From JAGRMG01 sp047975215 (lineage in GTDB: Bacteria; Pseudomonadota; Alphaproteobacteria; Rhodobacterales; Rhodobacteraceae): 64,000 nt of DNA. The stretch is taken from NCBI GenBank assembly GCA_047975215.1, contig JBKEDD010000051.1, forward strand, positions 22,148 to 86,147, read 5' to 3'. Below, piece by piece: positions 8,537-16,534 of this stretch (positions are counted from its first letter, which is position 1; each line of letters opens with the position of its first letter). Below the pieces are notes generated by a model that was not told the origin of the DNA, made no database searches, and saw only the letters and a list, made by a program, of their open reading frames with translations. Both the position numbers and the translations under genes were made by a program.

Positions 8537-9688
8537 ATGAACCTGAAGAAACTCATTGCCGCCGCATCTGTGGCGGCGCTGTCGGCGGCGGGGCTGAGCG
8601 CGCCGGCGATGGCGGGCGGCGCCAAGGTGGGCATGATAACAACGTTGTCGGGCGGCGGTGCCGCACTGGGCATCGACGTGCGCGACGGCTTCATGCTTGC
8701 GATCGAGCAGTCGGGAAACAACGATATCGAAGTGATCGTCGAGGACAGCCAGCGCAAGCCGGATGTTGCCGTGCAACTCGCCGACAAGATGGTGCAATCG
8801 GACAAGGTCGATGTGCTGACCGGCATCATCTGGTCGAATATCGCCATGGCGGTGGTGCCGGCGGTGACGGCGCAGGGCAAGTTCTACATCTCGCCGAATG
8901 CCGGGCCGTCCGGGCTGGCCGGCAAGGGCTGCAACAAGAACTATTTCAACGTGTCCTGGCAGAACGACGACTTCAACGAGGCCGCCGGCAACTACGCCAA
9001 TGACGAAGGCATCGGCAAGGTGTTCCTGCTGGCGCCCAACTATCCCGCCGGCAAGGACATGATCGCCGGCTTCAAACGCACCTTCAAGGGCGAGATATCC
9101 GAGGAGGTCTACACCAAGCTCGGCCAGACCGACTATGCCGCCGAGATCGCGCAGATCCGTGCCTCGGACGCCGATCTGCTGTATTTCTTCCTGCCCGGCG
9201 GCATGGGGATTTCCTTCATGAAGCAGTATGCCGGCAGCGGCGTCGACAAGCCGGTGATGGGCCCCGCTTTCAGCTTTGACCAGGGCATTCTGGGCGCGAT
9301 CGGCGACGCGGCGCTGGGGGTCAAGAACACCTCGCACTGGTCCAAGGATCTGGACAACGCGGCCAACAAGGCGTTCGTCAAGGACTTCCAGGAGAAGTTC
9401 GGCCGCCTGCCGTCGCTTTACGCCGCGCAGGGGTTCGATGCCGGGCTGCTGCTGGTGTCGGCGCTGAACAAGGCCGACATCAAGGATGCCGACGCTTTCC
9501 GCGCGGCGCTGAAAGAGGCGGATTTCGATTCGGTGCGCGGCAAGTTCGCGTTCTCGCAGAACCAACACCCGATTCACGACATCTACATGCGTGAAGTGAT
9601 CAAGGAAGGCGATGTCGTGACCAACCGCGTCATCGGAGTCGCCAGCAAGGATCACAGCAATGCCTATAATGCCGAGTGCAAGATGTGA
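8537..9688 (+). CDS. Branched-chain amino acid (HAAT)-type ABC transporter, substrate-binding protein
   Basis: 383 aa with a clear Sec signal peptide: MNLKK, a hydrophobic core, and a probable cleavage after APAMA around residue 26. The mature part begins with the type I periplasmic-binding-protein strand AKVGMITTLSGGGAALG and belongs to the Leu/Ile/Val-binding (LivJ/LivK-like) family. The ribosome site GTGGGAGG precedes ATG 8537. Linked to the aminobenzoyl-CoA genes it probably captures an aromatic acid such as 2-aminobenzoate rather than an amino acid; comparable importers accompany other benzoate-CoA clusters. The ligand is inference. Confidence 0.88.
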   Translation: MNLKKLIAAASVAALSAAGLSAPAMAGGAKVGMITTLSGGGAALGIDVRDGFMLAIEQSGNNDIEVIVEDSQRKPDVAVQLADKMVQSDKVDVLTGIIWSNIAMAVVPAVTAQGKFYISPNAGPSGLAGKGCNKNYFNVSWQNDDFNEAAGNYANDEGIGKVFLLAPNYPAGKDMIAGFKRTFKGEISEEVYTKLGQTDYAAEIAQIRASDADLLYFFLPGGMGISFMKQYAGSGVDKPVMGPAFSFDQGILGAIGDAALGVKNTSHWSKDLDNAANKAFVKDFQEKFGRLPSLYAAQGFDAGLLLVSALNKADIKDADAFRAALKEADFDSVRGKFAFSQNQHPIHDIYMREVIKEGDVVTNRVIGVASKDHSNAYNAECKM

Positions 9689-9751
9689 TTGAACGCCTGC
9701 GACGGGCGGTGCTTTGCTGCCGCCCGTCGACGCATCCGGAATCCTGACCAC

Positions 9752-10669
9752 ATGTCCTTTCTTCTTTTTATCGAACAGGTCCTGAACGGGCTTCAGTTCG
9801 GCGTGATGCTGTTTCTGATGGCTGCCGGGCTGACGCTGATCTTCGGCGTCATGGGGCTTATCAACCTGGCGCACGGATCGCTTTACATGATCGGCGCCTT
9901 CGCGGCGGCGGCGGTTTCGGCGGCGACGGGGTCGTTCCTGCTCGGGCTGGTGGCGAGCCTGGCCGCGGCAGCGGCAGCGGGCGCGCTGATCGAGGTGGCG
10001 GTGATCCGGCGGCTCTACGACAAGGACCACCTGGATCAGGTTCTGGCCACCTTCGCGCTGATCCTGATCTTTTCCGAAGGCACCCGCTGGGTGTTCGGTT
10101 CGTTCCCTCTCTATCTCGACGTGCCGCCCTATCTTGCCGGCTCGGTCACGCTGCCGGGCGGCATCGAATATCCACTGTACCGGCTGACCATCATTGCCAT
10201 CGGCCTGCTGGTCGCCGCGGGTCTGTTCGCCCTGATCGCCTGGACCCGGATCGGCATCCAGATTCGCGCCGGGGAAAGCGACCGCGAGATGATCGCGGCG
10301 CTGGGCGTCAACATCTCGGTGCTTTACACGATCGTATTCGCGCTGGGTGCGGCGCTGGCCGGGTTTGCCGGGGCGTTGATTGGCGCGATCCAGTCGGTGC
10401 AGGTCGGGATGGGCGAACCTGTGCTGATTCTCGCATTCGTGGTGATCGTGATCGGCGGTATCGGGTCGATCAAGGGGGCGCTGGTGGGTGCCATCCTGGT
10501 CGGGCTGACCGATACGCTGGGCCGCACGCTGCTGCCTGTCGCCTTCGATACGTTCATGAGCGCCTCGGCGGCCAATGCCGTCGGTTCGGCGCTGGCGTCG
10601 ATGTCGATCTACATCCTCATGGCGGTGCTGCTGGTGTTCAAGCCCACCGGCCTGTTCGGGAGCACCTGA
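9752..10669 (+). CDS. HAAT ABC transporter permease, LivH-like
   Basis: 305 aa, starting at the ATG at 9752 (a longer frame opening at TTG 9689 would add a charged, non-conserved N-terminus). It is a polytopic membrane protein of the LivH family with typical segments: NGLQFGVMLFLMAAGLTLIFG, NLAHGSLYMIGAF, and the C-terminal FKPTGLFG. About eight hydrophobic helices are visible. It forms the inner-membrane channel with the next permease and lies between the binding protein and LivM, 63 bp after the former. Confidence 0.88.
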   Translation: MSFLLFIEQVLNGLQFGVMLFLMAAGLTLIFGVMGLINLAHGSLYMIGAFAAAAVSAATGSFLLGLVASLAAAAAAGALIEVAVIRRLYDKDHLDQVLATFALILIFSEGTRWVFGSFPLYLDVPPYLAGSVTLPGGIEYPLYRLTIIAIGLLVAAGLFALIAWTRIGIQIRAGESDREMIAALGVNISVLYTIVFALGAALAGFAGALIGAIQSVQVGMGEPVLILAFVVIVIGGIGSIKGALVGAILVGLTDTLGRTLLPVAFDTFMSASAANAVGSALASMSIYILMAVLLVFKPTGLFGST

Positions 10670-10670
10670 G

Positions 10671-11654
10671 ATGCAGCGCGAGACCCTAATCAACCTTGTC
10701 GTGCTGGCGATGCTGGTACTTTTTCCGCTCTGGGCCTGGCAGGCGGACCAGCCGTTCATGATTACCCTGGCGACGCGGGCGGTGATCCTGGCGCTGGCCG
10801 GCGTCGGGCTGAACCTGGCGCTGGGGCTGGGCGGCATGGTCAGTTTCGGCCATGCGGTGTTTTTCGGCATCGGCGGCTATGCCATGGGCATCCTGGCCAG
10901 CCATGCGCAATCCTACGAGCCGATCTTCGAATGGCCGTTCCTGTTCGAGGGCAGCAAGTTCATGCCGCTGATCTGGCTGGTGGCGATCGTGTCCAGCGGT
11001 CTGGCGGCGCTGGCGATCGGGGCCCTGTCGCTGCGCACTTCGGGCGTCTATTTCATCATGATCACGCTCGCCTTCGGGCAGATGTTCTTCTACTTCACGA
11101 TCAGCTGGCCTGCCTATGGCGGCGAAGACGGGCTGTCGGTATATGTGCGCAACGGCTTTCCCGGCCTCAACACGCTGGACCCGATCCAGTTTTACGGTAT
11201 CTGTTTCGCCATCCTCGCAATCGTGCTGTTCGCCATGTCGCGGCTGGCGCGGTCGTCCTTCGGGCTTGCGCTGTCGGCGGCACGGCAGAACGAGGAGAGG
11301 GTGCAGGCGGTGGGTATCGGCGTGTTCCGGCTGCGGCTGATGGCGTTCACGATCTCGGGGGCGATCACCGGACTGGCCGGCGCGCTGTTTGCCGATCTCA
11401 ACCGTTTCGTCAGCCCGGTCATGTTCAGCTGGCAGACCTCGGGCGAGATCATGATTTTCGTGATCCTCGGCGGGGTCGGGCGGCTTTACGGTCCGGTCGT
11501 GGGCGCGGTGCTGTTCATCGTGCTCGAACACGAACTTGGCGGGCTCAGCGAATACTGGCACATCTATCTCGGGGCGCTGCTGCTGGGCGTGGTGCTGTTT
11601 GCCCGCGGCGGGCTGATCGGGGTGCTGGCCGGGCGCGAGGTGGCACATGACTGA
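10671..11654 (+). CDS. HAAT ABC transporter permease, LivM-like
   Basis: 327 aa beginning at ATG 10671, 1 base after the LivH-like stop. LivM signatures are present: GLNLALGLGGMVSFGHAVFF near 45, RTSGVYFIMITLAFGQMFF near 123, RQNEERVQAVGI near 206 and the ABC-contact loop around ALFADLNRFVSP. About ten hydrophobic segments. Its last codons overlap the start of the first ATPase gene by 8 bp. Inner-membrane partner of the LivH-like protein. Confidence 0.88.
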   Translation: MQRETLINLVVLAMLVLFPLWAWQADQPFMITLATRAVILALAGVGLNLALGLGGMVSFGHAVFFGIGGYAMGILASHAQSYEPIFEWPFLFEGSKFMPLIWLVAIVSSGLAALAIGALSLRTSGVYFIMITLAFGQMFFYFTISWPAYGGEDGLSVYVRNGFPGLNTLDPIQFYGICFAILAIVLFAMSRLARSSFGLALSAARQNEERVQAVGIGVFRLRLMAFTISGAITGLAGALFADLNRFVSPVMFSWQTSGEIMIFVILGGVGRLYGPVVGAVLFIVLEHELGGLSEYWHIYLGALLLGVVLFARGGLIGVLAGREVAHD

Positions 11655-12402
11655 ACCTATCCTCGACATTCGCGACATATCGAAAAGCTTTGGCGCCCTG
11701 ACCGCCAGCAACAACGTGTCGCTGGATCTGCGCGCCGGCGAAATCCATGCGCTGATCGGCCCGAACGGTGCCGGGAAGTCGACGCTGATCAAGCAGATCG
11801 CCGGCAACCTGCGGCCCGATGCCGGAGTGGTCCGGTTCGACGGGCGCGACGTGACCGCGCTCGATACCGTGGCCCGCGCCCGCGCCGGGCTGGGGCGCAC
11901 GTTTCAGATTTCATCGCTGGCGATGGAAATGACCGTGCTGCAAAACGTCGTGCTGGGGGCGATGGGGCACCGCACCGGGCCATTCCGGTTCTTTCGCCCG
12001 GTGATGAAGGATCGCGCGCTGCTGGAGCCGGCGATGAAGGCGCTTGAACAGGTCGGGCTGGAAGATTTCGCGACCACCCGCACAGCCGATCTGAGCCATG
12101 GCCAGCGGCGGCAGCTGGAAGTGGCCGTGGCGCTGACGCTTTCGCCCAAGGTTTTCCTGATGGACGAACCGATGGCCGGCCTTGGAACCGAGGGGTCGCA
12201 CCGGCTGATGGGGTTCCTGGACGAATTGCGTCAGGAGGCGCCGATCCTGTTGGTGGAACACGACATGGACGCAGTGTTCGCGCTGGCCGACCGGATCAGC
12301 GTGCTGGTTTACGGACAGATCATCGCCACCGGCAGCGCCGACGAGATCCGCGCCAACCCGGAGGTGCGCAGCGCCTATCTGGGAGAGGAGGAGGACGCAT
12401 GA
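11647..12402 (+). CDS. HAAT ABC transporter ATP-binding protein, LivG-like
   Basis: 251-aa ABC ATPase. Walker A GPNGAGKST at residues 38-46, signature LSHGQRRQLE near 141, Walker B VFLMDEPMAGLG near 165 and the switch histidine in LLVEHDMDAVF near 200. LivG-type proteins carry the extended segment GLGRTFQI after Walker A, seen here. Overlaps both neighbours by a few bases, confirming one operon for importer assembly. Confidence 0.9.
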   Translation: MTEPILDIRDISKSFGALTASNNVSLDLRAGEIHALIGPNGAGKSTLIKQIAGNLRPDAGVVRFDGRDVTALDTVARARAGLGRTFQISSLAMEMTVLQNVVLGAMGHRTGPFRFFRPVMKDRALLEPAMKALEQVGLEDFATTRTADLSHGQRRQLEVAVALTLSPKVFLMDEPMAGLGTEGSHRLMGFLDELRQEAPILLVEHDMDAVFALADRISVLVYGQIIATGSADEIRANPEVRSAYLGEEEDA

Positions 12403-13088
12403 GTCTTCTCAAACTCGCCCATGTCTCGGCCTTCTACGGACCGTCGCAGGCGCTGTTCGATGTGCATCTGAACCTGGCCGAAGGCGAGGTTCTGGCGCTG
12501 ATGGGGCGCAACGGCATGGGCAAGTCGACCACCGTCAAGGTGATCTGCCGGATGCTGAAGCATCGCGGCGGGCAGGTGATGTTCGACCGTCACGACCTGG
12601 GCGGAATGCGGCCGCACCAGGCGGCGCGGGCCGGGATCGGGCTGGTGCCCGAGGGGCGGCGCTGCTTTCCCAACCTGACGGTGCGCGAAAACCTGATCGC
12701 CGCCGCCCGTCCCGGTGCATGGGATCTGGAAACGGTGGGCAGGCTGTTCCCGCGTCTGAACGAACGTCACGACCAGAACGCTGCTTTGCTTTCGGGTGGC
12801 GAACAGCAGATGCTGGCCATCGGTCGTGCGCTGATGACCAACCCGCGCCTGTTGATCCTGGACGAGGCGACCGAGGGGCTGGCACCGGTGATCCGGCAGG
12901 AAATCTGGCAGGCCGTGGCGCGGCTCAAGGCGGAAACCGGGCTGTCGATTATCGTGATCGACAAGTCGATCCGCGAACTCGCCGGCGTTGCCGACAGCGC
13001 GGTGATCCTGGAAAAGGGCCGTTCAGTCTGGACCGGAGCCTTCGCCGATCTGACCCATGACGTCACCGACAAGTATCTCGGGGTCTGA
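12399..13088 (+). CDS. HAAT ABC transporter ATP-binding protein, LivF-like
   Basis: 229-aa ABC ATPase with Walker A GRNGMGKST at 36-44, the LivF hallmark GLVPEGRRCFPNLTVREN near 83, signature LSGGEQQMLAIGRAL near 129 and Walker B LLILDEATEGLAP. It starts in an ATGA overlap with the LivG-like stop and closes the transporter operon. The histidine switch region reads VIDKSIREL instead of the usual V(E/D)(Q/H) form: a Lys stands where LivF proteins generally have Gln or His. The 218 bp after it hold no gene I can support and no clear intrinsic terminator. Confidence 0.88.
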   Translation: MSLLKLAHVSAFYGPSQALFDVHLNLAEGEVLALMGRNGMGKSTTVKVICRMLKHRGGQVMFDRHDLGGMRPHQAARAGIGLVPEGRRCFPNLTVRENLIAAARPGAWDLETVGRLFPRLNERHDQNAALLSGGEQQMLAIGRALMTNPRLLILDEATEGLAPVIRQEIWQAVARLKAETGLSIIVIDKSIRELAGVADSAVILEKGRSVWTGAFADLTHDVTDKYLGV

Positions 13089-13306
13089 CCGTCCGTCCTG
13101 CCGCCTGCCCGCAAGGGTGCGAGCAACGCGAGCCCGGCAACATCGTAGAGTAACGGCAATAAGCGCCGCATCGACGACGTTCGCCGGGTTCGGCCGGATC
13201 AAGGGCGCAATGCTGCACGAGTCTTGAGGCACCGGCCCGGCGGCGGCGAAACTCGGCGGCAAATCCGCTTGCGAAACGGCCGGAAACTGTTCAAACGGGC
13301 AGAGCC

Positions 13307-14278
13307 GTGCCGACGTCCGAGGCGCGATCATTCGACGAGATCATTCAAACGCACCGGAAACCGAACGTGACCCTTCCCGAAGTCGAAAAACCCGTTCTTT
13401 CCGTCATCGTCATCTTTCACAACATGGTGCGCGAAGCGGACCGTACATTGCGGACGCTGGCCGAGGCCTATCAGGCGGGCGTATCTGCGGCCGACTATGA
13501 GATCATTGCCATAGACAACGGTTCAAGCCAGCCGCTTTCAGCGGACCGGGTGGCCGCCATTGGCACCAACATCAGATACCATTTCATGCCCACGGACTCG
13601 GTCTCGCCTGCCGATGCCGTAAATCTGGGCGTCGAGATGGCCCGTGGCATGTTTGTCGGACTCATCGTGGACGGGGCCCGAATGGTGACGCCCGGGCTGA
13701 TAGGTTCGACCATTTCGGCGCTTCGGGGGGTCAGGAGGCCATTCGTCTGCGCCCTTGCATGGCACCTGGGGCCGGATGTTCAGAACAGGTCCATGTCCGA
13801 TGGCTATGACGCAACGGCCGAGGATGCGTTGCTGGCGTCGATAGACTGGCACACCAGCGGATACCGGTTGTTCGAGATATCGACGCTTGCGCAATCATCG
13901 GCTGTCGGTTTTCTCGGCGGGCTGCCAAGCGAGTGCAGCTGGCTGGCAATGCCGCGCGACGCGTTCAAGGCGATGGGAGGGTTCGACACCCGGTTCAAGA
14001 CGCCGGGCGGAGGTCTGGTCAATCATGATTTTCTCAAACGTGTCATGGCCGACCGCGATACCAACTTTGTCGTCCTGCTTGGGGAAGGTTCCTTCCATCA
14101 GGTTCACGGCGGCATAGCAACCAACTGCCCCCCGGAAGAACACCCCATGAGGGCATTCCAGGAGGAGTATCGCGGGATACATGGCGAGAGCTATGTCAAG
14201 CCGCGCTTTCCCGAGCCCTTCTATTTCGGTTCCATTCCCCCGCAAGCGATGCGATTCGTGAAAGGGCGTCACGAATGA
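13307..14278 (+). CDS. Glycosyltransferase family A-like (GT2 fold) protein
   Basis: 323 aa, GTG start at 13307. The N-terminal half has the GT-A nucleotide-sugar fold: VLSVIVIFHNMVREADRTLR then YEIIAIDNGSS, as in family 2 glycosyltransferases. The place of the metal-binding DxD reads LIVDGARM, so the canonical triad is not intact. A later segment LGGLPSECSWLAMPRDAFKAMGGFD matches the acceptor-side motif of GT2 proteins (F..(M)GGFDE). No signal peptide or membrane helix. First of three genes packed in the same direction with two methyltransferase-like proteins; substrates unknown. Confidence 0.75.
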   Translation: MPTSEARSFDEIIQTHRKPNVTLPEVEKPVLSVIVIFHNMVREADRTLRTLAEAYQAGVSAADYEIIAIDNGSSQPLSADRVAAIGTNIRYHFMPTDSVSPADAVNLGVEMARGMFVGLIVDGARMVTPGLIGSTISALRGVRRPFVCALAWHLGPDVQNRSMSDGYDATAEDALLASIDWHTSGYRLFEISTLAQSSAVGFLGGLPSECSWLAMPRDAFKAMGGFDTRFKTPGGGLVNHDFLKRVMADRDTNFVVLLGEGSFHQVHGGIATNCPPEEHPMRAFQEEYRGIHGESYVKPRFPEPFYFGSIPPQAMRFVKGRHE

Positions 14279-14321
14279 CCGGCCGATAGCCCGGCCGCGA
14301 CGCGTGGTATTGAGGTACTCC

Positions 14322-15866
14322 ATGAACTATCTGACAGCCCTCGATCTGTTGCATGACAGGCTGGCTCCCGCCTCCTATGTCGAGATCGGCTGCCGCGAGG
14401 GCCGAAGTCTGAGCCTTTCGCGCTGCCCTGCGCTGGCGATCGACCCGGAATTCGAGATCCGCGTCGGCCTGACCAGCCCGACGCGGCTGTTCTGCCAGAC
14501 CAGCGACGAATTCTTCGCCACCCGGAATCTGAGCGAACTGCTTGGTGGGCCGGTCGATCTGGCCTTTGTCGATGGCATGCACAAGGCCGAATTCGCGTTG
14601 CGCGATATCCTGAACCTCGAGGCGCACGCAACGCGGCACAGCATCGTCGTCGTCGACGATATCCTGCCCGGGCAAATCGAATGGACAAGCCGCGAACGCC
14701 AGACCCGGGCCTGGACGGGCGATGTCTACAAGGTGGTCCCGTTTTTGCGCAAGCACCGGCCGGACCTTGATATCCGGGTCTTTGACATCGAGATGAAGGG
14801 GCTTGCCATCATTACCGGATTCAACCCGGGCAACAGGACCGTGCAACAGGAACTTGCCCGCCACGAAGCCGAGCTGGCCGGCGAGACGCTGGCGTTCGCC
14901 AGTATTGATGCCCTGCGCCGCACACTGGCGCCCGAGCCCGTTGCCGCCCTGCCGGATTACGTTGAAACGCTTCGTGACCGGCGTCGTTCGGCCCGCCCGG
15001 TCATGCCGGGAGATGACGCGCCCGGCGCACTTTATCTGGACTTGCTGAAACGCAGCCTTCTGAACGAAATCTATCTCGACGACGAAATGCGGCTGTTGTA
15101 CCTGCGCGACTGCCTGTCGGGGGATGACAGCTTTGACTACGGGGTGCTGCACGATATCCGGCATACCCGCGCCGAGGCGTTCGCGGATCTGAAAGCCAGC
15201 CGTCGTATCGGCCGTTTCCCTGAACGCAAGATCGCGCGCTCAGGCTTCAGCCACACGATGATGGGCCGGTTGCGGCTCGACAGTCTGCATGCCTGTCTCG
15301 ATGATCTGGCCAAGCGCAACGTTCCGGGTGATCTTGTGGAATGCGGCGTGTGGCGTGGCGGTGGTTGCATCCTGATGGCCGGTTGGATGCGGGCGCATGG
15401 GCAGACGGATCGCAAGCTGGTGATTGCCGACAGTTTCGATGGACTGCCCTCGCCCACACACGAGCAGGACGGGCAGCTTGATCTGACCAAGGACAGGTTT
15501 CCTCAACTCGCGGTGTCAGAACAGACGGTCCGAGAGAATTTCTCGGCCTACGGGCTGCTTGACGAACGCAGCCAGGTTTTCCTCAGGGGCTGGTTCCGCG
15601 ATACGTTGAACGACGCGCCGACAAGAGAGATCGCTCTCTTGCGGCTGGACGGGGACCTTTACGAATCCACGATGGATGCACTGACCGCGCTCTACGATCG
15701 GGTCGTTGCGGGCGGTATCGTCATCATAGACGACTATGGCGCGCTTGCCATGTGCCGCCAGGCGGTCAACGATTTCTTTGCCGCGCGCAAAGAGCCCGTC
15801 CCGGAACTTGCGCATATCGACTGGACCGGCGCGTTCTTCGTCAAACCCGCCGGGCAAGTAGCGTGA
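14322..15866 (+). CDS. Double methyltransferase: class I SAM domain fused to TylF/MycF-type O-methyltransferase
   Basis: 514 aa from ATG 14322 (AGGT just upstream; a GTG at 14304 is in frame but less likely). The N-terminal module has a SAM motif YVEIGCREGRSLS at 19-31, a VDLAFVDGMH segment and VVVDDI near 110, typical of Methyltransf_24 proteins. After a helical linker, residues from about 309 match the TylF macrocin O-methyltransferase family: ECGVWRGGG near 340, IADSFDGLP near 366 and LDGDLYESTMDAL near 443, followed by IIDDYGA, which carries the metal-binding acidic residues. TylF-family enzymes methylate sugar hydroxyls. Presence of two complete catalytic modules suggests two methylations on a sugar or glycan; acceptor unknown. 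Confidence 0.8.
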   Translation: MNYLTALDLLHDRLAPASYVEIGCREGRSLSLSRCPALAIDPEFEIRVGLTSPTRLFCQTSDEFFATRNLSELLGGPVDLAFVDGMHKAEFALRDILNLEAHATRHSIVVVDDILPGQIEWTSRERQTRAWTGDVYKVVPFLRKHRPDLDIRVFDIEMKGLAIITGFNPGNRTVQQELARHEAELAGETLAFASIDALRRTLAPEPVAALPDYVETLRDRRRSARPVMPGDDAPGALYLDLLKRSLLNEIYLDDEMRLLYLRDCLSGDDSFDYGVLHDIRHTRAEAFADLKASRRIGRFPERKIARSGFSHTMMGRLRLDSLHACLDDLAKRNVPGDLVECGVWRGGGCILMAGWMRAHGQTDRKLVIADSFDGLPSPTHEQDGQLDLTKDRFPQLAVSEQTVRENFSAYGLLDERSQVFLRGWFRDTLNDAPTREIALLRLDGDLYESTMDALTALYDRVVAGGIVIIDDYGALAMCRQAVNDFFAARKEPVPELAHIDWTGAFFVKPAGQVA

Positions 15867-16507
15867 AGCCGCGGCCGTTTCAAACCGCCTTTGCCGGACC
15901 GATGCTGGACGGTTATCAGAAAGGCGTGATGTCTTATACCTACAAGGGCGTTCGCTGTCTCAAGAGCCCGATAGACCTGGCGATCTACATGCGTCTGATA
16001 TGGGATCTGAAACCTCGGACGCTTATCGAGATTGGTTCGCACAGCGGCGGCAGCGCGCTGTTCTTCGCCGATCTTTTGGAGATGTTCGGCTGCGATGAAA
16101 CGGCCGTCATCTCGATCGACCTGACGGTCCCCGAGGGGATCAAGGACAGCCGGATCCGCTTTCTCGAAGGCAGCGTGTTTGCGCTCGGGACAGCCCTGGA
16201 ACCGGTGGGACTGACGGATCTGCCGCATCCCTGGTTTGTCACCGGGGATTCCGCACACAGCTATGATGGCTGCCTGTCCGCGCTGGGGTTCTTCGCCAAG
16301 CATATGCAGGCCGGGGACATCCTGGCAATCGAAGATGGTGTGCTTGACGATCTGGGGCTGGGGCCGGAATACCAGGGCGGGCCCAACCGTGCGATCGCCG
16401 ATTTCCTGACCGCCCGCCCCGGAGTATTCGAGATTGAAACCGGGCTGTGTGACATGTTCGGGATGAACGCCACGTATAATCCGAACGGCTATCTCAGGAA
16501 GCTCTGA
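15863..16507 (+). CDS. CmcI/rhamnosyl O-methyltransferase-like protein
   Basis: 214 aa starting at a GTG that overlaps the previous stop (GTGA). It has the Rossmann SAM-binding motif LIEIGSHSGGSALF at 55-68, a VISIDL strand near 90 and AIEDGVLDDLG near 155, the pattern of the CmcI family (PF04989-like), which includes cephalosporin hydroxylase subunits and rhamnosyl O-methyltransferases. Translational coupling with the double methyltransferase supports joint action on one acceptor. Methyltransferase is more likely than hydroxylase; not decidable from sequence alone. Confidence 0.75.
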   Translation: MKPRPFQTAFAGPMLDGYQKGVMSYTYKGVRCLKSPIDLAIYMRLIWDLKPRTLIEIGSHSGGSALFFADLLEMFGCDETAVISIDLTVPEGIKDSRIRFLEGSVFALGTALEPVGLTDLPHPWFVTGDSAHSYDGCLSALGFFAKHMQAGDILAIEDGVLDDLGLGPEYQGGPNRAIADFLTARPGVFEIETGLCDMFGMNATYNPNGYLRKL

Positions 16508-16534
16508 AGGCCACGCGGCCGCTTGCGCCCCGCT

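Noticed and set aside
8294..10870. An 858-codon antisense frame over the transporter genes
   Set aside because: Arg/Gln/Asp-rich, no recognisable segment; overlaps a complete HAAT operon.
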